Shown: positions 32,999 through 44,054, numbered from the stretch's first letter. The stretch is DNA of 64,000 bases from Ambrosia x helenae (GCA_030844895.1 CM061229.1:138043206-138107205); one strand, 5' to 3'. A program made the numbers and translations. Notes: generated by a model from the letters alone, not told the origin.

Positions 32999-35900
32999 AT
33001 GGAGAACTCTCAGCCCATGCCCTCTGCTGCTTTCCAGAACTCCACTGTCACAGGAGTTTCTGCAGTGTTTTCTCAGGCTGTTACTGTTACCACTGGTTTA
33101 GTGGCGCCTTTGCCGACTGCTGTGGCAAGCCACGCTGAAAAACCTGAGAAGTTTGCTGGTGTAAACTTCAAACGGTGGCAGCAAAAGATGTTGTTCTATT
33201 TGACAACGTTGAACCTTGCAAGGTTCTTAACTGAAACCGCTCCTCAAGTTGTTGAAGAGGATATGAATGCTCAAACTGTGAGCGCGGTTCATGCTTGGAA
33301 TCATTCTGATTTCTTGTGCCGAAACTATATCCTGAATGGAATGGTTGACTCACTTTACAATGTGTATTGCAAAGCTGCTACTGCCAAAGATTTATGGGAA
33401 TCATTGGAACGCAAATACAAAACTGAAGATGCGGGCACTAAGAAATTTGTGGTGGCAAAATTCTTGGATTTTGCTATGATTGACTCAAAAACCGTTATGA
33501 GTCAAGTTCAAGAATTACAGGTGATTCTTCATGATATTCATGCCGAAGGAATGATGCTTAGCGAGACATTCCAAGTGGCGGCTATTATTGAAAAATTGCC
33601 ACCAAGTTGGATTGATTTCAAAAATTATTTGAAGCATAAGCGAAAGGAAATGACAATTGAAGACTTGGTTGTGCGTCTTCGTATTGAAGAAGACAACAAA
33701 GTCGCTCAAAAGAAATCTGTTGGTCATGAAGTCGCTAAAGCTAATGTTGTTGAACATGGTGAATCATCAAAGGGTAACAAGAGTAACAAAGGCAACAAAC
33801 GGGGTGGTTTTAAGAAAGGCAATGGGAAGAACTCCTACCTTGGGCCTAAAGGTGGGGTTGGCAAGAAGAAGTTCAATGGAACTTGCTATAACTGTGACAA
33901 ACCGGGGCATAAAGCAAGTGATTGCAAGCTTCCCAAGAAGGAAAATGGCAAACAAGCCAACATGATTGATAATCTTGTTGCTATGATGTCAGATTGGTCA
34001 ATGATGGTCACTGAAGCAAACTTGGTTGGAACGGATGCCAAGGATTGGTGGGTTGATACCGGGGCAACCCGGCATGTGTGTTTTGATAAGAGTTTTTTCA
34101 ACACCTTCAAGGAAGTTGCTGGTGAAAAACTCTTCATGGGGAATTCTGCCACTGCAGATATCAAAGGCGAAGGTAATGTGCTTTTGAAGATGACATCGGG
34201 AAAGGAACTTACTCTGTCTAATGTGTTGTATGTTCCTGAGATTCGTAAGAATCTTGTGTCGGGTTGGCAGTTGAACAAGTTCGGGTTCAAAATGGTGTTT
34301 GAGTCTGATAAGGTCGTGTTGACCAAAGGTGGTATGTATGTTGGTAAGGGCTATGCCCTTAATGGTATGTTTAAGTTAAATGTAACTGTGATGAATGGAA
34401 TGAATAACGATAATTCTGCGTACATGCTTGAGTCTTCTAATGTTTGGCATGGTAGACTAGGTCATGTGAATTTTAATTCCATTCGACATTTAATTAAATT
34501 GAATAGCATACCAAAAATTGAAATTGACTCAAATCATAAGTGTGAAACTTGTGTCGAGGCAAAACAAACACGAACGTCATTCAAAAAGGTTGAACGAACC
34601 ACCGGTCCTCTTGATTTGATCCACACAGATTTGTGTGATTTGAAATCTATTCCTACTAGAGGTGGGAACAAATATTTCATAACATTTATTGATGATAGCA
34701 CAAGATTTTGCTATGTGTACTTACTTAAGAGTAAGGACGAGGCTATTGACAAATTTGTTGTGTTCAAAGCCGAAGTTGAAAATCAACTTAACCGGAAAAT
34801 AAAAAAGGTGAGGAGTGATAGAGGTGGTGAATATGTTTCACCTTTTGCTGATATTTGTGCAAAAAGTGGAATCATACATGAGCTCACACCTCCTTACTCA
34901 CCACAATCAAATGGCATAGCAGAACGTAAAAATAGAACGTTGAAAGAAATGATGAATGCCATGTTGATAAGCTCGGGGGTGAGCGAGGACATGTGGGGGG
35001 AAGCACTGTTATCAGCAAATTTTATTCTAAATTTAATTCCCCGTAAAAAGAAAGATGTAACACCATATGAATTGTTGACAGGAGTCAAACCATCATATAA
35101 TCACTTGCGAGTGTGGGGGTGCCTAGCTAAGGTGGTAGTGACACCACCAAAGCGTCTTGTGATAGGACCCAAAACTATAGATTGTGTGCTCATTGGATAC
35201 ACTCGTTTGGGTGGTCCACTTCGCTTTCTTGTGCATGACTCGAAGAATCCTGGAGTGTCTAACGGCACTATATTGGAATCTAAGGATGCTTCTTGGTTCG
35301 AGCACATATTTCCATGCTTGGATAGGCCTAAGTTGGGCTCACAAAGCCCAATTGATGATAGGGTTCTAGAGGATGAACCGGGCCCATCAAATTCAACGCG
35401 GGAAGGTGGTTCAAGAGAAAAGGTTGCAAATGATGAACCTAAATTAGATGAAAGTGAAATCCGAAGGAGTAAAAGACAAAGGACTGAAAAATCCTTTGGT
35501 CCAGATTTCCTCACCTATGTGGTCGAGGAGGAACCACAAACTTACCAAGAAGCGGTAAATTCCTCGGATGGACCTCAGTGGAAGGAGGCCATAAAGTGTG
35601 AAATAGATTCTATTTTACAAAATCACACTTGGGAAGTAGTGGATCTTCCTGCGGGATGCAAACCACTAGGATATCGATGGATCTTCAAGAAGAAGATGAA
35701 ACCAGATGGCACCATTGATAAGTATAAGGCAAGGTTGGTGATCAAAGGATATAAACAGCGAGAAGGCTTGGATTATTTTGACACATATTCGCCTGTCACG
35801 CGAATAACATCCATTAGGATGGTACTTGCCATTGCAGCCATTAGAAATTTGGAAATTCACCAAATGGATGTGAAAACGGCTTTCTTGAATGGAAATCTAG

Positions 35901-37075
35901 AGGAGGAGATTTACATGGAACAGCCCGAGGGCTTCATAGCCAAGGGACAAGAAAAGAAAGTATGCAAGCTTGTAAAATCTTTATATGGTTTGAAGCAAGC
36001 TCCAAAACAATGGCATCAAAAGTTTGATCATGTCATGCTTGATTCTGGGTTCAAAATCAACGAATGTGACAAGTGTGTGTATGTGAAAGACACACCAGAC
36101 GGATATGTCATCTTGTGTTTGTATGTGGATGACATGCTCATTGCTGGTAGTAATGAGAAAATGATAAAGTCTACAAAGGACGTCCTGAAAGCAAGGTTTG
36201 ACATGAAAGATATGGGATTAGCGGATGTGATTTTGGGAGTACAAATCACACGAACCCAGAATGGACTTGTGATAAGTCAGTCTCACTATGTGGACAAAAT
36301 TCTTGAGAAGTTCAATGCAAATGACTCTAATGTGGCTAGAACTCCCATTGACACGAGTCAACATCTAGCTAAAAATCGAGGAGAGCCTGTTAATCAATTA
36401 GAGTATTCAAGAATTATTGGCAGCTTGATGTATCTGATGAGTTGCACCAGACCAGACTTAGCATATGCTGTAAGCAAGCTAAGTAGATACACGAGCAACC
36501 CAAGTTTAACTCATTGGGGTTGCATGACACGGGTGCTTCGGTACTTGAGATACACACGAGAGTACGGGCTGCATTATAGTAGATATCCAGCAGTTATTGA
36601 AGGTTACTGCGATGCAAATTGGATATCTGACACAAATGATTCCAGAGCGACAAGTGGGTATGTATTCACGCTTGGTGGTGCAGCAATATCGTGGAAATCA
36701 TCTAAGCAAACTGTTATTGCTAGATCCACGATGGAATCGGAATTCATTGCCTTAGATAAGGCGAGTGAAGAGGCAGAATGGCTACGTCAATTTGTTGAGG
36801 ATATACCAAGATGGCCGAAGCCGGCATCGGCCATATGCATACATTGTGATAGCCAATCGGCAATTGGCAGAGCTCGTAGCACAATGTATAACGGTAAGAA
36901 CAGGCATATAAGACGTAGACATAAGACGGTACGACAACTAATCTCTACAGGAGTTATCACTGTTGACTATGTGAAGTCAAAGGATAACATCGCGGATCCG
37001 CTAACGAAAGACTTAAGCAGAGAGTTAGTTCAGAAGTCGTCAATGGGAATGGGACTAAAGCCCATGAAAGGCTAG
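32999..37075 (+). CDS. gag-pol: Copia element 2 Gag-Pol polyprotein
   Basis: A single open frame from ATG 32999 encodes about 1,358 residues. Order: gag with VNFKRWQQKMLFYLTTLN near residue 55; CCHC knuckle CYNCDKPGHKASDC near 295; aspartic protease WWVDTGATRHVC near 350; integrase with HxxxH/CxxC (WHGRLGH...CETCVEAK) and the SDRGGEY and NGIAERKNRTLK blocks; reverse transcriptase with IHQMDVKTAFLNG and catalytic YVDDMLIAG near 1042; RNase H with DANWI, RSTMESEFIAL and the final ADPLTKDL. No internal stop or shift is seen. It belongs to a different Copia lineage from element 1. The protein would form cytoplasmic particles, copy element RNA and integrate the cDNA. Confidence 0.97.
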   Translation: MENSQPMPSAAFQNSTVTGVSAVFSQAVTVTTGLVAPLPTAVASHAEKPEKFAGVNFKRWQQKMLFYLTTLNLARFLTETAPQVVEEDMNAQTVSAVHAWNHSDFLCRNYILNGMVDSLYNVYCKAATAKDLWESLERKYKTEDAGTKKFVVAKFLDFAMIDSKTVMSQVQELQVILHDIHAEGMMLSETFQVAAIIEKLPPSWIDFKNYLKHKRKEMTIEDLVVRLRIEEDNKVAQKKSVGHEVAKANVVEHGESSKGNKSNKGNKRGGFKKGNGKNSYLGPKGGVGKKKFNGTCYNCDKPGHKASDCKLPKKENGKQANMIDNLVAMMSDWSMMVTEANLVGTDAKDWWVDTGATRHVCFDKSFFNTFKEVAGEKLFMGNSATADIKGEGNVLLKMTSGKELTLSNVLYVPEIRKNLVSGWQLNKFGFKMVFESDKVVLTKGGMYVGKGYALNGMFKLNVTVMNGMNNDNSAYMLESSNVWHGRLGHVNFNSIRHLIKLNSIPKIEIDSNHKCETCVEAKQTRTSFKKVERTTGPLDLIHTDLCDLKSIPTRGGNKYFITFIDDSTRFCYVYLLKSKDEAIDKFVVFKAEVENQLNRKIKKVRSDRGGEYVSPFADICAKSGIIHELTPPYSPQSNGIAERKNRTLKEMMNAMLISSGVSEDMWGEALLSANFILNLIPRKKKDVTPYELLTGVKPSYNHLRVWGCLAKVVVTPPKRLVIGPKTIDCVLIGYTRLGGPLRFLVHDSKNPGVSNGTILESKDASWFEHIFPCLDRPKLGSQSPIDDRVLEDEPGPSNSTREGGSREKVANDEPKLDESEIRRSKRQRTEKSFGPDFLTYVVEEEPQTYQEAVNSSDGPQWKEAIKCEIDSILQNHTWEVVDLPAGCKPLGYRWIFKKKMKPDGTIDKYKARLVIKGYKQREGLDYFDTYSPVTRITSIRMVLAIAAIRNLEIHQMDVKTAFLNGNLEEEIYMEQPEGFIAKGQEKKVCKLVKSLYGLKQAPKQWHQKFDHVMLDSGFKINECDKCVYVKDTPDGYVILCLYVDDMLIAGSNEKMIKSTKDVLKARFDMKDMGLADVILGVQITRTQNGLVISQSHYVDKILEKFNANDSNVARTPIDTSQHLAKNRGEPVNQLEYSRIIGSLMYLMSCTRPDLAYAVSKLSRYTSNPSLTHWGCMTRVLRYLRYTREYGLHYSRYPAVIEGYCDANWISDTNDSRATSGYVFTLGGAAISWKSSKQTVIARSTMESEFIALDKASEEAEWLRQFVEDIPRWPKPASAICIHCDSQSAIGRARSTMYNGKNRHIRRRHKTVRQLISTGVITVDYVKSKDNIADPLTKDLSRELVQKSSMGMGLKPMKG

Positions 37076-37657
37076 GTTTATGCGAAGGAAACCTAACTCA
37101 GCTGACTGGAGATCCCAAGATCTGAGTTCAATAGGACAACCTAATTGTATGAACTGGCGAAGGTCACTGTGGGGGAGAGTTGGTGAAAACCCCACATATT
37201 AAAAAGGGAGTTTACTATGAGATTTAATAAGCTTCCTAGTCCATTCCTAAAAAGTGACAAGGTTGAGGTTAAGCTTATAGCTTTTAATGATCTGACTGAG
37301 GTAACCAGTCCCAGTAGATCACCTATGTGAGAGAGAAGTGGGGTCGCTTCGAAGGGTATTGTTGGGGCACAATACTTAATAGCTCTCGCAGAACCAGGCA
37401 CGTGTCCATGACCATAACGGATACAACTATGAGGACTTGACGTTGTCAGGGAGAGTTTTGTGTGAAGCGTATTGTCGTCTACACAAACGGCAGACGAGTT
37501 CAAAGACATCGCGTTCTACTCAGAGCCAGTAGGCTAAGTGCGTTTCATAAGCGAAGGTTCAAAGGGTCACACCTACCTATCGTATGCAAAACTCAACTGT
37601 TGAGATTTAATCGGAACGAGATTGTTTCTGGAAAAAACTCCCATTCATGTGGGGGAT
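37076..37657 (+). other. 3' untranslated spacer of Copia element 2
   Basis: 582 bp between the pol stop and the 3' LTR carry no recognisable protein. The last bases, CATGTGGGGGAT, include the polypurine tract. Confidence 0.8.
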
Positions 37658-38408
37658 TGTTGGAAAATTATAGAAGTGAATGTGAGTTAAGTGTGTGAGT
37701 TGGTTGTGTCCCACATTGGTGGGAAGATGAAAGTTGGAAGACTTTATAAGGTAAAGTTGGAATGGAGGAATTAAATTGTTAAAGTTATATTATCCTCTAA
37801 CTCCTACCCGCGCGCAGGGGGGGTGCAAAAATGGGTTCTGGCTCGGAAAAATCCTTGAACCAACGTGGCGCCCGCACGACCTGCGGACACGAATGCAGCT
37901 CGAAAAACCCGGGTCCGTGCGAGACTGGTTTTTTGATGTCTGTTTTTAATTTTTGCACAATGTAGCTGATTGTTCTAGAAAGAACTCTTTGCCTTCATCT
38001 TCCAACAGTTGCAACTCTTGATTATCACCAGCAATTAACATCATAATAATGGTGTTTAATACGCGTGATTAATTAGAGTCTGAACAGCTTCCAACAGTTT
38101 GGTTGTTCAAGTATATAATACAGACTTGTGTGCAGAACAGAAGACACACAAAAACATATACTCTCACATCTGTCTTATTGCTGCAGCAAGTTCCAGTACC
38201 AGTCCAGTTCCGGTTTCTTTTCAGGCAAGTGAGATAGTCCGCAGTGCACCGTCACTGTTGAACCGGTGTACCCTGGGAACAGACGACGAATCTGTTTAAG
38301 GGAATTGTGTCAAACACAAGCCCGGTTCTGTTAATCCTTTTTATTTTCCCTGTTTGTTTCCTTTTGCAGAATCTGATCGGTCTCCATTTTACTGTAAGTA
38401 ATCCAACA
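37658..38408 (+). repeat. 3' LTR of Copia element 2
   Basis: 751 bp, matching the 5' LTR throughout as read by eye, followed by TTTAC. Confidence 0.95.
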
Positions 38409-38513
38409 TTTACAATCAAAATGGAATCTCGATTGTATAATTCATTGATTGATTAACACCTCATATAAATCTCGATTGTAAAACGCGCAACGCGCGTGAT
38501 TTTATACAACTAG
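38409..38513 (+). mobile_element. Helitron 3' terminus (non-autonomous element)
   Basis: A perfect GC hairpin ACGCGC-AAC-GCGCGT at 38483-38497, a short spacer and CTAG at 38510-38513, followed by T, form a Helitron end on the plus strand. The body extends leftwards and was interrupted by Copia element 2; sequence before 32197 should belong to the same element. Its 5' end was not found. Confidence 0.7.
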
Positions 38514-38515
38514 TT

Positions 38516-38742
38516 ATTATAAAAATCCTTGTTTCTAAGATGATGTAGTCGGCTTAATCTATGAAAATAATTACTTGATATTTCATATGTTAATAATAAT
38601 TAATCATGTTGAGGTAGGTTATATCCCTTTAGTGCAAAGTGCAGTCAATCTATGTTTTCAGCTTACAAGATTTGTTGGTTTCGCACGGTTACATTTAAGG
38701 TTCCAAGAAGAAGAAGAAGGAGGCGTTCCATGCCATTTTCTT
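38516..38742 (+). repeat. Duplicated segment, copy B (partner at 1013-1598)
   Basis: It matches copy A apart from single-base changes and lacks the MITE and the extra ~115 bp of copy A. Its left edge lies three bases from a Helitron terminus. It continues into TTAACAACC where copy A is cut by an LTR. Confidence 0.8.
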
Positions 38743-38754
38743 AACAACCATTTG

Positions 38755-39053
38755 GTGCTTGTGACGTATGCGCAATGAGATGGTTTTTCAGCAGGTCCCG
38801 GTTTCTTTGTCAAAGGCGGTATAATAAACAAAAGCCATGAGTCATCTATGGGTGAAGATCAGGTCTAAGGATCGCACGATTATGTGGTCACAGTGAAGGT
38901 CTTTTAGTACTTTCTAAGCAGGCTGAATTGGTGTGTTGTTAGTGTTTTGGTGGTTGATTGTATTGTATGGATAATTTTTTGGAGGATGTGTGTAATTCTC
39001 AGCCCCTTGCTAAGTTGTTTCTAACAATTTTACGGTGCTTTCTAAAAAAAAAA
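38755..39053 (+). repeat. Possible LINE or SINE 3' tail
   Basis: The end CCCCTTGCTAAG...TTTCTAACAA...GGTGCTTTCT followed by eleven A at about 39043-39053 resembles the 3' UTR and tail of plant L1 LINEs. No coding sequence of a LINE is present here. Confidence 0.3.
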
Positions 39054-39140
39054 AGATTTGTATTTTTAAGGATGTGTTTTTGAAAACGCATGTTACTGAT
39101 TATATATATGTTTTATTTTACATTAGAAAAGCAACAAGAA

Positions 39141-40814
39141 TTACAAGTGAGGCGCGGGTAGACGGGCAACAAGCTGCGCCGCAACCCCTTTTTGAATAGT
39201 AAAGCCTACTCTATTAAATATAAAGCTTGTGTCCTTGGCCGCAGGAGAGTTACTCTGCACCACCTTCTGCACTCGATCTAAAAACCGGATTGCATCGGGA
39301 GCAAGGCCCCCAAATGTGTCAAAAGCAAAGGGCACAAAGACGTGTTGGTTTTCAAGACAAGCAGCTTCATGTTTGTCAACTTTCTTGGATTCAGCTTTTA
39401 AGACTGCTTGCCTTGCCACAAACCCCGAATCCCGAAGTCCCACCAAAGGAGACACCCCTGTGAGATCAACGCACGCGTGTTTTCTCTGCGCCCACCCGAA
39501 CACAAGGACATCCGCTGGTCTTAGGGTGGACCGCCCCTCAAGTGGATCCGTCAAAAAATTAACCGGGGCTTCTTTCCTGGCTGAAATCCCTGCTCTTCGT
39601 AAGACGTCCCATAAGACATCCCTGACCAGGTCATGCCTGTATTTAAATCCTGGCAGCTCCTTACAGTGAAGGGCATGCTCCCCAAATTTGTCTAAACATG
39701 CCTTTTTGCAAACTGGACACGGCTCATCCACTGGGAACATGGGAATCATGAGTCTATACTTAAGGATAGCCCGATATTCAACAGCCGACATGTGTTGTCC
39801 AAGCCCATCGATGGGAAGAGCAGTCAAAAAATCTTGGGCATGCGCTCCTTTAAGGCATTCAAGCACAGCTTTCTGGCGTGGGGACATGGAAAACTTTTCT
39901 CCCATGGTTTGAAGGGTTTTACCGGTAAAAGCACTCGCCAAAATATGTTGAGGTTTTTTGGGGGCGGTGTCCTTATCCATAAACCCGCCCAAATCGAAGT
40001 CCGGGAGAGAGCTGCGAATGTTGTCCAAGGCAAGCTCATAATCCAAGTCCATCCCTACCAACCCGCTATTCCTTAAGATATGGTCTTGAAGGTCCCAGGA
40101 CTGCACCCGAGAGGCCACAAAAGCATAGGCAGACACGTCCTCCGCCGAACAAAGACCAAGCCCTCCCAACCGAATCGGCAAAGACGCTAACCGCCATTGA
40201 AAATCCCCAAAGAACGCCCCTCCACCAACCACAATATCTTCCGCCGCTTCACGAAGGCCTTTGTCAAAAATGGATACAGCCTCATTGGCCATGGCCGGTG
40301 GACATGTCCGAAGGCCAAACAACAGTTTGGCAACGCCCATACATGAACGAAGCAACAAAAGTTCACTTTGGGGGTCCCTCAACTTCTGCAGAGAGAGCAT
40401 TAGTTCTGTTGCCTTCTTAGCCCTTTTAATGACCAAAGAGCTAATATACCCCTCATCCCGACTGACGGCCCCTCCTAGGAGCTTAACACCCCCCTCTGGT
40501 CTCCCTATCTCGCTAGGAAATAAACCAGACTTCTCTTTCGCTCCGCTGCACGATGGCCAAAAAACTTCCGATTTCTTAATATTAAGCGTAAGGCCCAAAT
40601 TCGGTCCCTCAGCTCGGATGATATCAAAAGCCTTAGCGACTTCCTTGGCCTCTCCCATAATCGTACCATCATCCAGGTACCAAGCATGGAATGGAAGGGG
40701 ACAACACTCCTCCAGCCGACGAACCAATGGGTGCAGGACAAGCGCGAAAAGAAGCGCCCCTAATGGGTCCCCCTGCTGGACCCCGGTAGTGGTGGAGTCA
40801 GGTTTCTCAAGCAA
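39141..40814 (-). pseudogene. 5'-truncated non-LTR-type reverse transcriptase with zinc and endonuclease-like C-terminus
   Basis: A 557-codon open frame. It starts within the reverse transcriptase: GVQQGDPLGALLFALVLHPL (template grip block), then the catalytic YLDDGT, GLTLNIKKSEVF and VKLLGG. The finger motifs that should precede these are missing. The C-terminal half has a zinc-binding pattern CPVCKKACLDKFGEHALHC, then RHDLVRDVL, and RPADVLVFGW...HACVDLTGVSPL. The last block resembles a PD-(D/E)XK restriction-like endonuclease rather than the APE endonuclease of plant L1 and RTE LINEs. It ends ARLPAPHL. The same 3' end recurs at 63498-63582, which supports a mobile family with variable 5' truncation. 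A long open frame in a truncated copy suggests recent insertion. A domesticated gene is possible but less likely. Confidence 0.65.
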
Positions 40815-40879
40815 TCAGATTCTAACATGACAACAAGGTAGTGGTGGAGTGGTTGGGGAAAGACTTGATATTTTTTGTG

Positions 40880-41240
40880 ACTAATGTTTGATTCCCAATC
40901 TCCTCATTATTTTATGCGGTATCCAGGTGAAGAGCGAATACGGGTGGCGCTGGTTCGACTCGGATGGGAGGAGAGGTTTTACCGATTAGTCACTGTCGTG
41001 CATTCGGACCGGTGGATGTCAGGTTTCTGCGTACGTGAGAGAGCCAAGGGGCTGACGGTGGTCATGTAACTGACCTTGGCCACAGAGCCTGATACCACAA
41101 TGATTGACACGTCCTTACTTGCCGTTAAAAGAAAAAATAAGATTCCAAAATAATCAACTTGTGTACCAAAATATATAATTTTTTACTATGCTCATGTATA
41201 GCCCTGAGCGAGATGCCGTTCAAAAAAAAAAAAAAAAAAA
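40880..41240 (+). repeat. SINE-like sequence with poly(A)
   Basis: GGTTCGACTCGG near 40950 resembles a pol III B box. The unit ends TAGCCCTGAGCGAGATGCCG and TTC before about 19 A at 41221-41239. A related 3' end, ...TAGCCCTG...GCCGTCGTTCG then A run, is on the minus strand at 51370-51420. I could not place an A box with confidence. Confidence 0.4.
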
Positions 41241-41417
41241 ATATGAATCTCAGCAGCATCTCTTTTACATAATCTGACATATTATAAAAATAAAACAAGC
41301 AACGGCATTACCCATAATCTGTTATAATTATTTACAAATAATTTTGTAATTTTCCAATGGGAATTTTTAGGTAAAGAATGTCGATCCCACTTCCCAATGT
41401 TTGCCACATTGTGACGA

Positions 41418-41428
41418 ATAATAATACC

Positions 41429-41459
<31 letters not shown>

Positions 41460-41460
41460 T
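41418..41460. repeat. AAT microsatellite
   Basis: About 14 AAT-type triplets with one interruption, upstream of the BOU-like gene. Confidence 0.9.
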
Positions 41461-41880
41461 TTGGTGTTTGTTTGCTTTTCGACAGCCATTTCTCACCAAC
41501 AATTCCGCCAAAAATTTTGTTGGTGAGTCGGAGATTGCTCAGTGAATCTTGTCCTCAATTCTTCTGTGATATCCTTCCATACATATGTGCGATCATTGAA
41601 ACTCCAACTCATACCATACACTATCCTATCTTTCCCTATCTCTTTATGGCTCTCAGATCTTCAAGATTTTAACTTCACACACACCCTTTTGCTCCTTTTT
41701 CTTCTCACACTAACAATCTTGCATATTCTTTTATAAAGATTCCAACTTTAAAAGATTCATACTTTGGATGTTAATGACAACTCAATAAAACTTCTACCCA
41801 TTTGGTATTTTTCACTCTTTAATGGTTATTCAATTGAATTGGGGAATACCCATGAGCATTAATGTTGTGTTTGATATGCA

Positions 41881-41929
41881 GGTTTATTGTTGAGCAATCT
41901 TTAGTGGGGTTATCAAATATCTGCAAAGG
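41881..41929 (+). other. Probable 5' UTR exon of the BOU-like gene
   Basis: The segment between an acceptor ATATGCAG and a donor AAAG|GTATGG lies upstream of the carrier gene, whose start codon directly follows an intron acceptor at 42606. An earlier non-coding exon probably lies around 41520-41740. No transcript data support the exact borders. Confidence 0.4.
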
Positions 41930-42104
41930 TATGGTTTTTATTATTAAAGAAAGTGTTTATTTTTTTATTTGTTTGAGAAATTATCATCTGTTTAAGGATG
42001 GATTTAATTTCTTGTTGCATTACAACTCTGAATTTGGTATTGGATGATCAAGTGATGAATACATTGAAATCATAAGTTGAAACAGAGTTATTGTCAACTG
42101 TGAT

Positions 42105-42292
42105 AAGTGGCGGATCTAGAAAATACAACAAGGGTATCATTTTATAAAAATTATCTTAAGGGGTAACAAAAAATTTGTTTTAGGGGTAACATTTTATAAA
42201 AATACCTTAAAAAACAATTTTTTTTTCCACTTCGCCAGGATAATCGAGGGGTAACAGACGTCCCCCTGGTTGTACATTGTATCCGCCCCTGG
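42105..42292. mobile_element. hAT-like MITE, GGCGGATCTAG family (copy 1)
   Basis: Ends are AGTGGCGGATCTAG on the left and the complement AGGGGCGGAT on the right, flanked by CTGTGAT at 42098-42104 and 42293-42299. An internal AGGGGTAAC motif is shared with the copy at 47248. It lies in the probable 5' UTR intron of the BOU-like gene. Confidence 0.7.
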
Positions 42293-42606
42293 CTGTGATC
42301 TTGTGGATGAAAGTTATAGTTGTGTTTAATTGTTAAACTTTCAAAATAATTAAATAAAATATTTGGCTCTCTGGCCCCGCGAGCTGTTCGGTTCCGAGTC
42401 AACAAGTCGTTCACAACAATATTTCGACCCCCCAGGGCCAGGGTATGTTTTTAGTAGGTTAAGTTTCGCTATTTAGAAAGAGGTGGCCGCGTAGTTTGTT
42501 GTCTGTCTACCTGTCATCCTAATGTAAATTGGCCTCTATCAAATGAAATTGTTTTGCCAACAATAATAAATAAATAAAAATTTGTGTTTGTAATATTAAT
42601 TTGCAG

Positions 42607-43687
42607 ATGGGTGATGTAGCAAAGGACTTAGCTTCAGGGACAGTAGGAGGGGTGGCCCAATTGGTAGTTGGACATCCTTTTGATACAATCAAGGTCAAAC
42701 TCCAAAGTCAACCTACTCCGCTACCGGGTCAACTTCCCAAATACTCTGGTGCGATAGACGCTGTTAAAAAGACATTGGCCGCTGAAGGTGCAGGCGGCCT
42801 ATACAAAGGTATGGGCGCCCCACTTGCCACTGTGGCAGCTTTCAATGCTTTATTGTTTTCAGTCAGGGGTCAAATGGAGACCCTTTTGAGGTCCAGCCCT
42901 GGTGCACCCTTGACCGTGAACCAGCAGTTTGTTGCTGGAGCCGGTGCTGGAATTGCAGTGTCGTTCTTGGCCACCCCGACTGAGTTGATCAAATGCAGGT
43001 CTGTGCTCTTCTGTTATACTTTTAAGTCTTGTAGGTGCCAAAATGTACGTTTGACCTTTAACGTCAAGGGGATTGAGTCGAAATTTTAACTTGAATGCAA
43101 CTTGTTTCTTGAAATCTAGACTTCAGGCCCAAGGCGGAGGCGCAACAGCAGCTGCAGTTACAGAAGCCAGTGCAGCCACCACAGCAGCAGCCGGTGCAGC
43201 CACAACAGCATCCGGTGCAGCCACAAAAGCAGCAATGAAGTATGGTGGTCCGATGGACGTGGCTAAGCAGGTTCTGAAGTCTGAAGGTGGAGTCAGAGGT
43301 CTCTACAAAGGTTTATTTCCCACATTAGCTCGTGAAGTACCTGGAAACGCCACAATGTTCGGTGTATATGAAGCTATAAAACAATACATGGCTGGTGGGA
43401 CCGACACTTCTGGGTTAGGCCGTGGCTCATTAATGTTGGCAGGTGGGTTAGCCGGTGGTGCGTTTTGGGCTTCAGTCTATCCAACTGACGTCATCAAGAG
43501 TGTGATCCAAATAGACGATTATAAGAACCCGAAGTATTCAGGCTCTATCGACGCTTTCAAAAAGATTCTTAAATCTGAAGGAGTTGCCGGTTTGTATAAA
43601 GGTTTCGGACCAGCAATGGGTCGAAGCGTCCCGGCTAATGCTGCTTGCTTTTTAGCTTATGAAATCACAAGGTCTAGCTTAGGCTAG
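42607..43687 (+). CDS. BOU: Mitochondrial carrier (SLC25), BOU-like
   Basis: Two coding exons, 42607-42998 and 43120-43687, join in phase (KC|R|LQAQ) to give 319 residues. The start ATG follows the acceptor TTTGCAG directly, so a 5' UTR intron exists. Three carrier repeats are visible, each with the PxD/E..K/R signature: HPFDTIKVKLQSQ, TPTELIKCRLQAQ and YPTDVIKSVIQ. Each repeat also has a GLYKG element. Length and sequence closely fit Arabidopsis BOU (A BOUT DE SOUFFLE, At5g46800), an inner-membrane carrier first described as carnitine/acylcarnitine-like and later linked to glutamate transport and photorespiration. An Ala/Thr-rich loop (ATAAAGAATTASGAATKAA, about residues 150-170) is longer than I recall for Arabidopsis. 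The gene looks intact. Confidence 0.93.
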
Positions 43688-44054
43688 ATGTATTGCAGTC
43701 ATGATTTTTAACATTCATTGTACCGAATATTTTTATTACTAATAATTTTCTTTATTTCATTTCAGTTATGTAACCGCCAAAATCCATTGTTATCATGTTA
43801 CAATAACTTATATCACATGTTTTAAAATATTATTTGACCTTTTATTTCTATCTTTGATTTATTCATTTGACTGAGTAACTAACTGACTCTGCCCTAAAAT
43901 CTCCATACCTTTAGTTCAGTCAACAGAGAAAAAAAAGGACACCTTTTAATTGTTCAAAGAAGCCCTACATGCATGTGTATATATATATACACTCACACAT
44001 GCACATATACACATAAACGTGTAGTTCTATAACGGTCACACAAGACTGTAAAAT

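Larger units (their letters stand above)
32202..38408 (+). mobile_element. Complete Copia LTR retrotransposon (element 2)
   Basis: 6,207 bp with 751-bp LTRs at 32202-32952 and 37658-38408, both starting TGTTGG and ending CAACA, identical as far as I compared. Target duplication TTTAC is at 32197-32201 and 38409-38413. One uninterrupted gag-pol ORF and matching LTRs indicate very recent insertion and possible activity. No TGG-starting primer site follows the 5' LTR, unlike element 1. The polypurine tract TGTGGGGGAT precedes the 3' LTR. It inserted into DNA that ends downstream in a Helitron terminus at 38513. Confidence 0.95.

Noticed and set aside
33168..36249. Minus-strand open frames inside Copia element 2
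   Set aside because: All overlap the intact gag-pol frame and have no recognisable domain.
39227..40830. Plus-strand open frames opposite the reverse transcriptase
   Set aside because: The minus strand carries the catalytic YLDDGT and zinc motifs; the plus frames have none.
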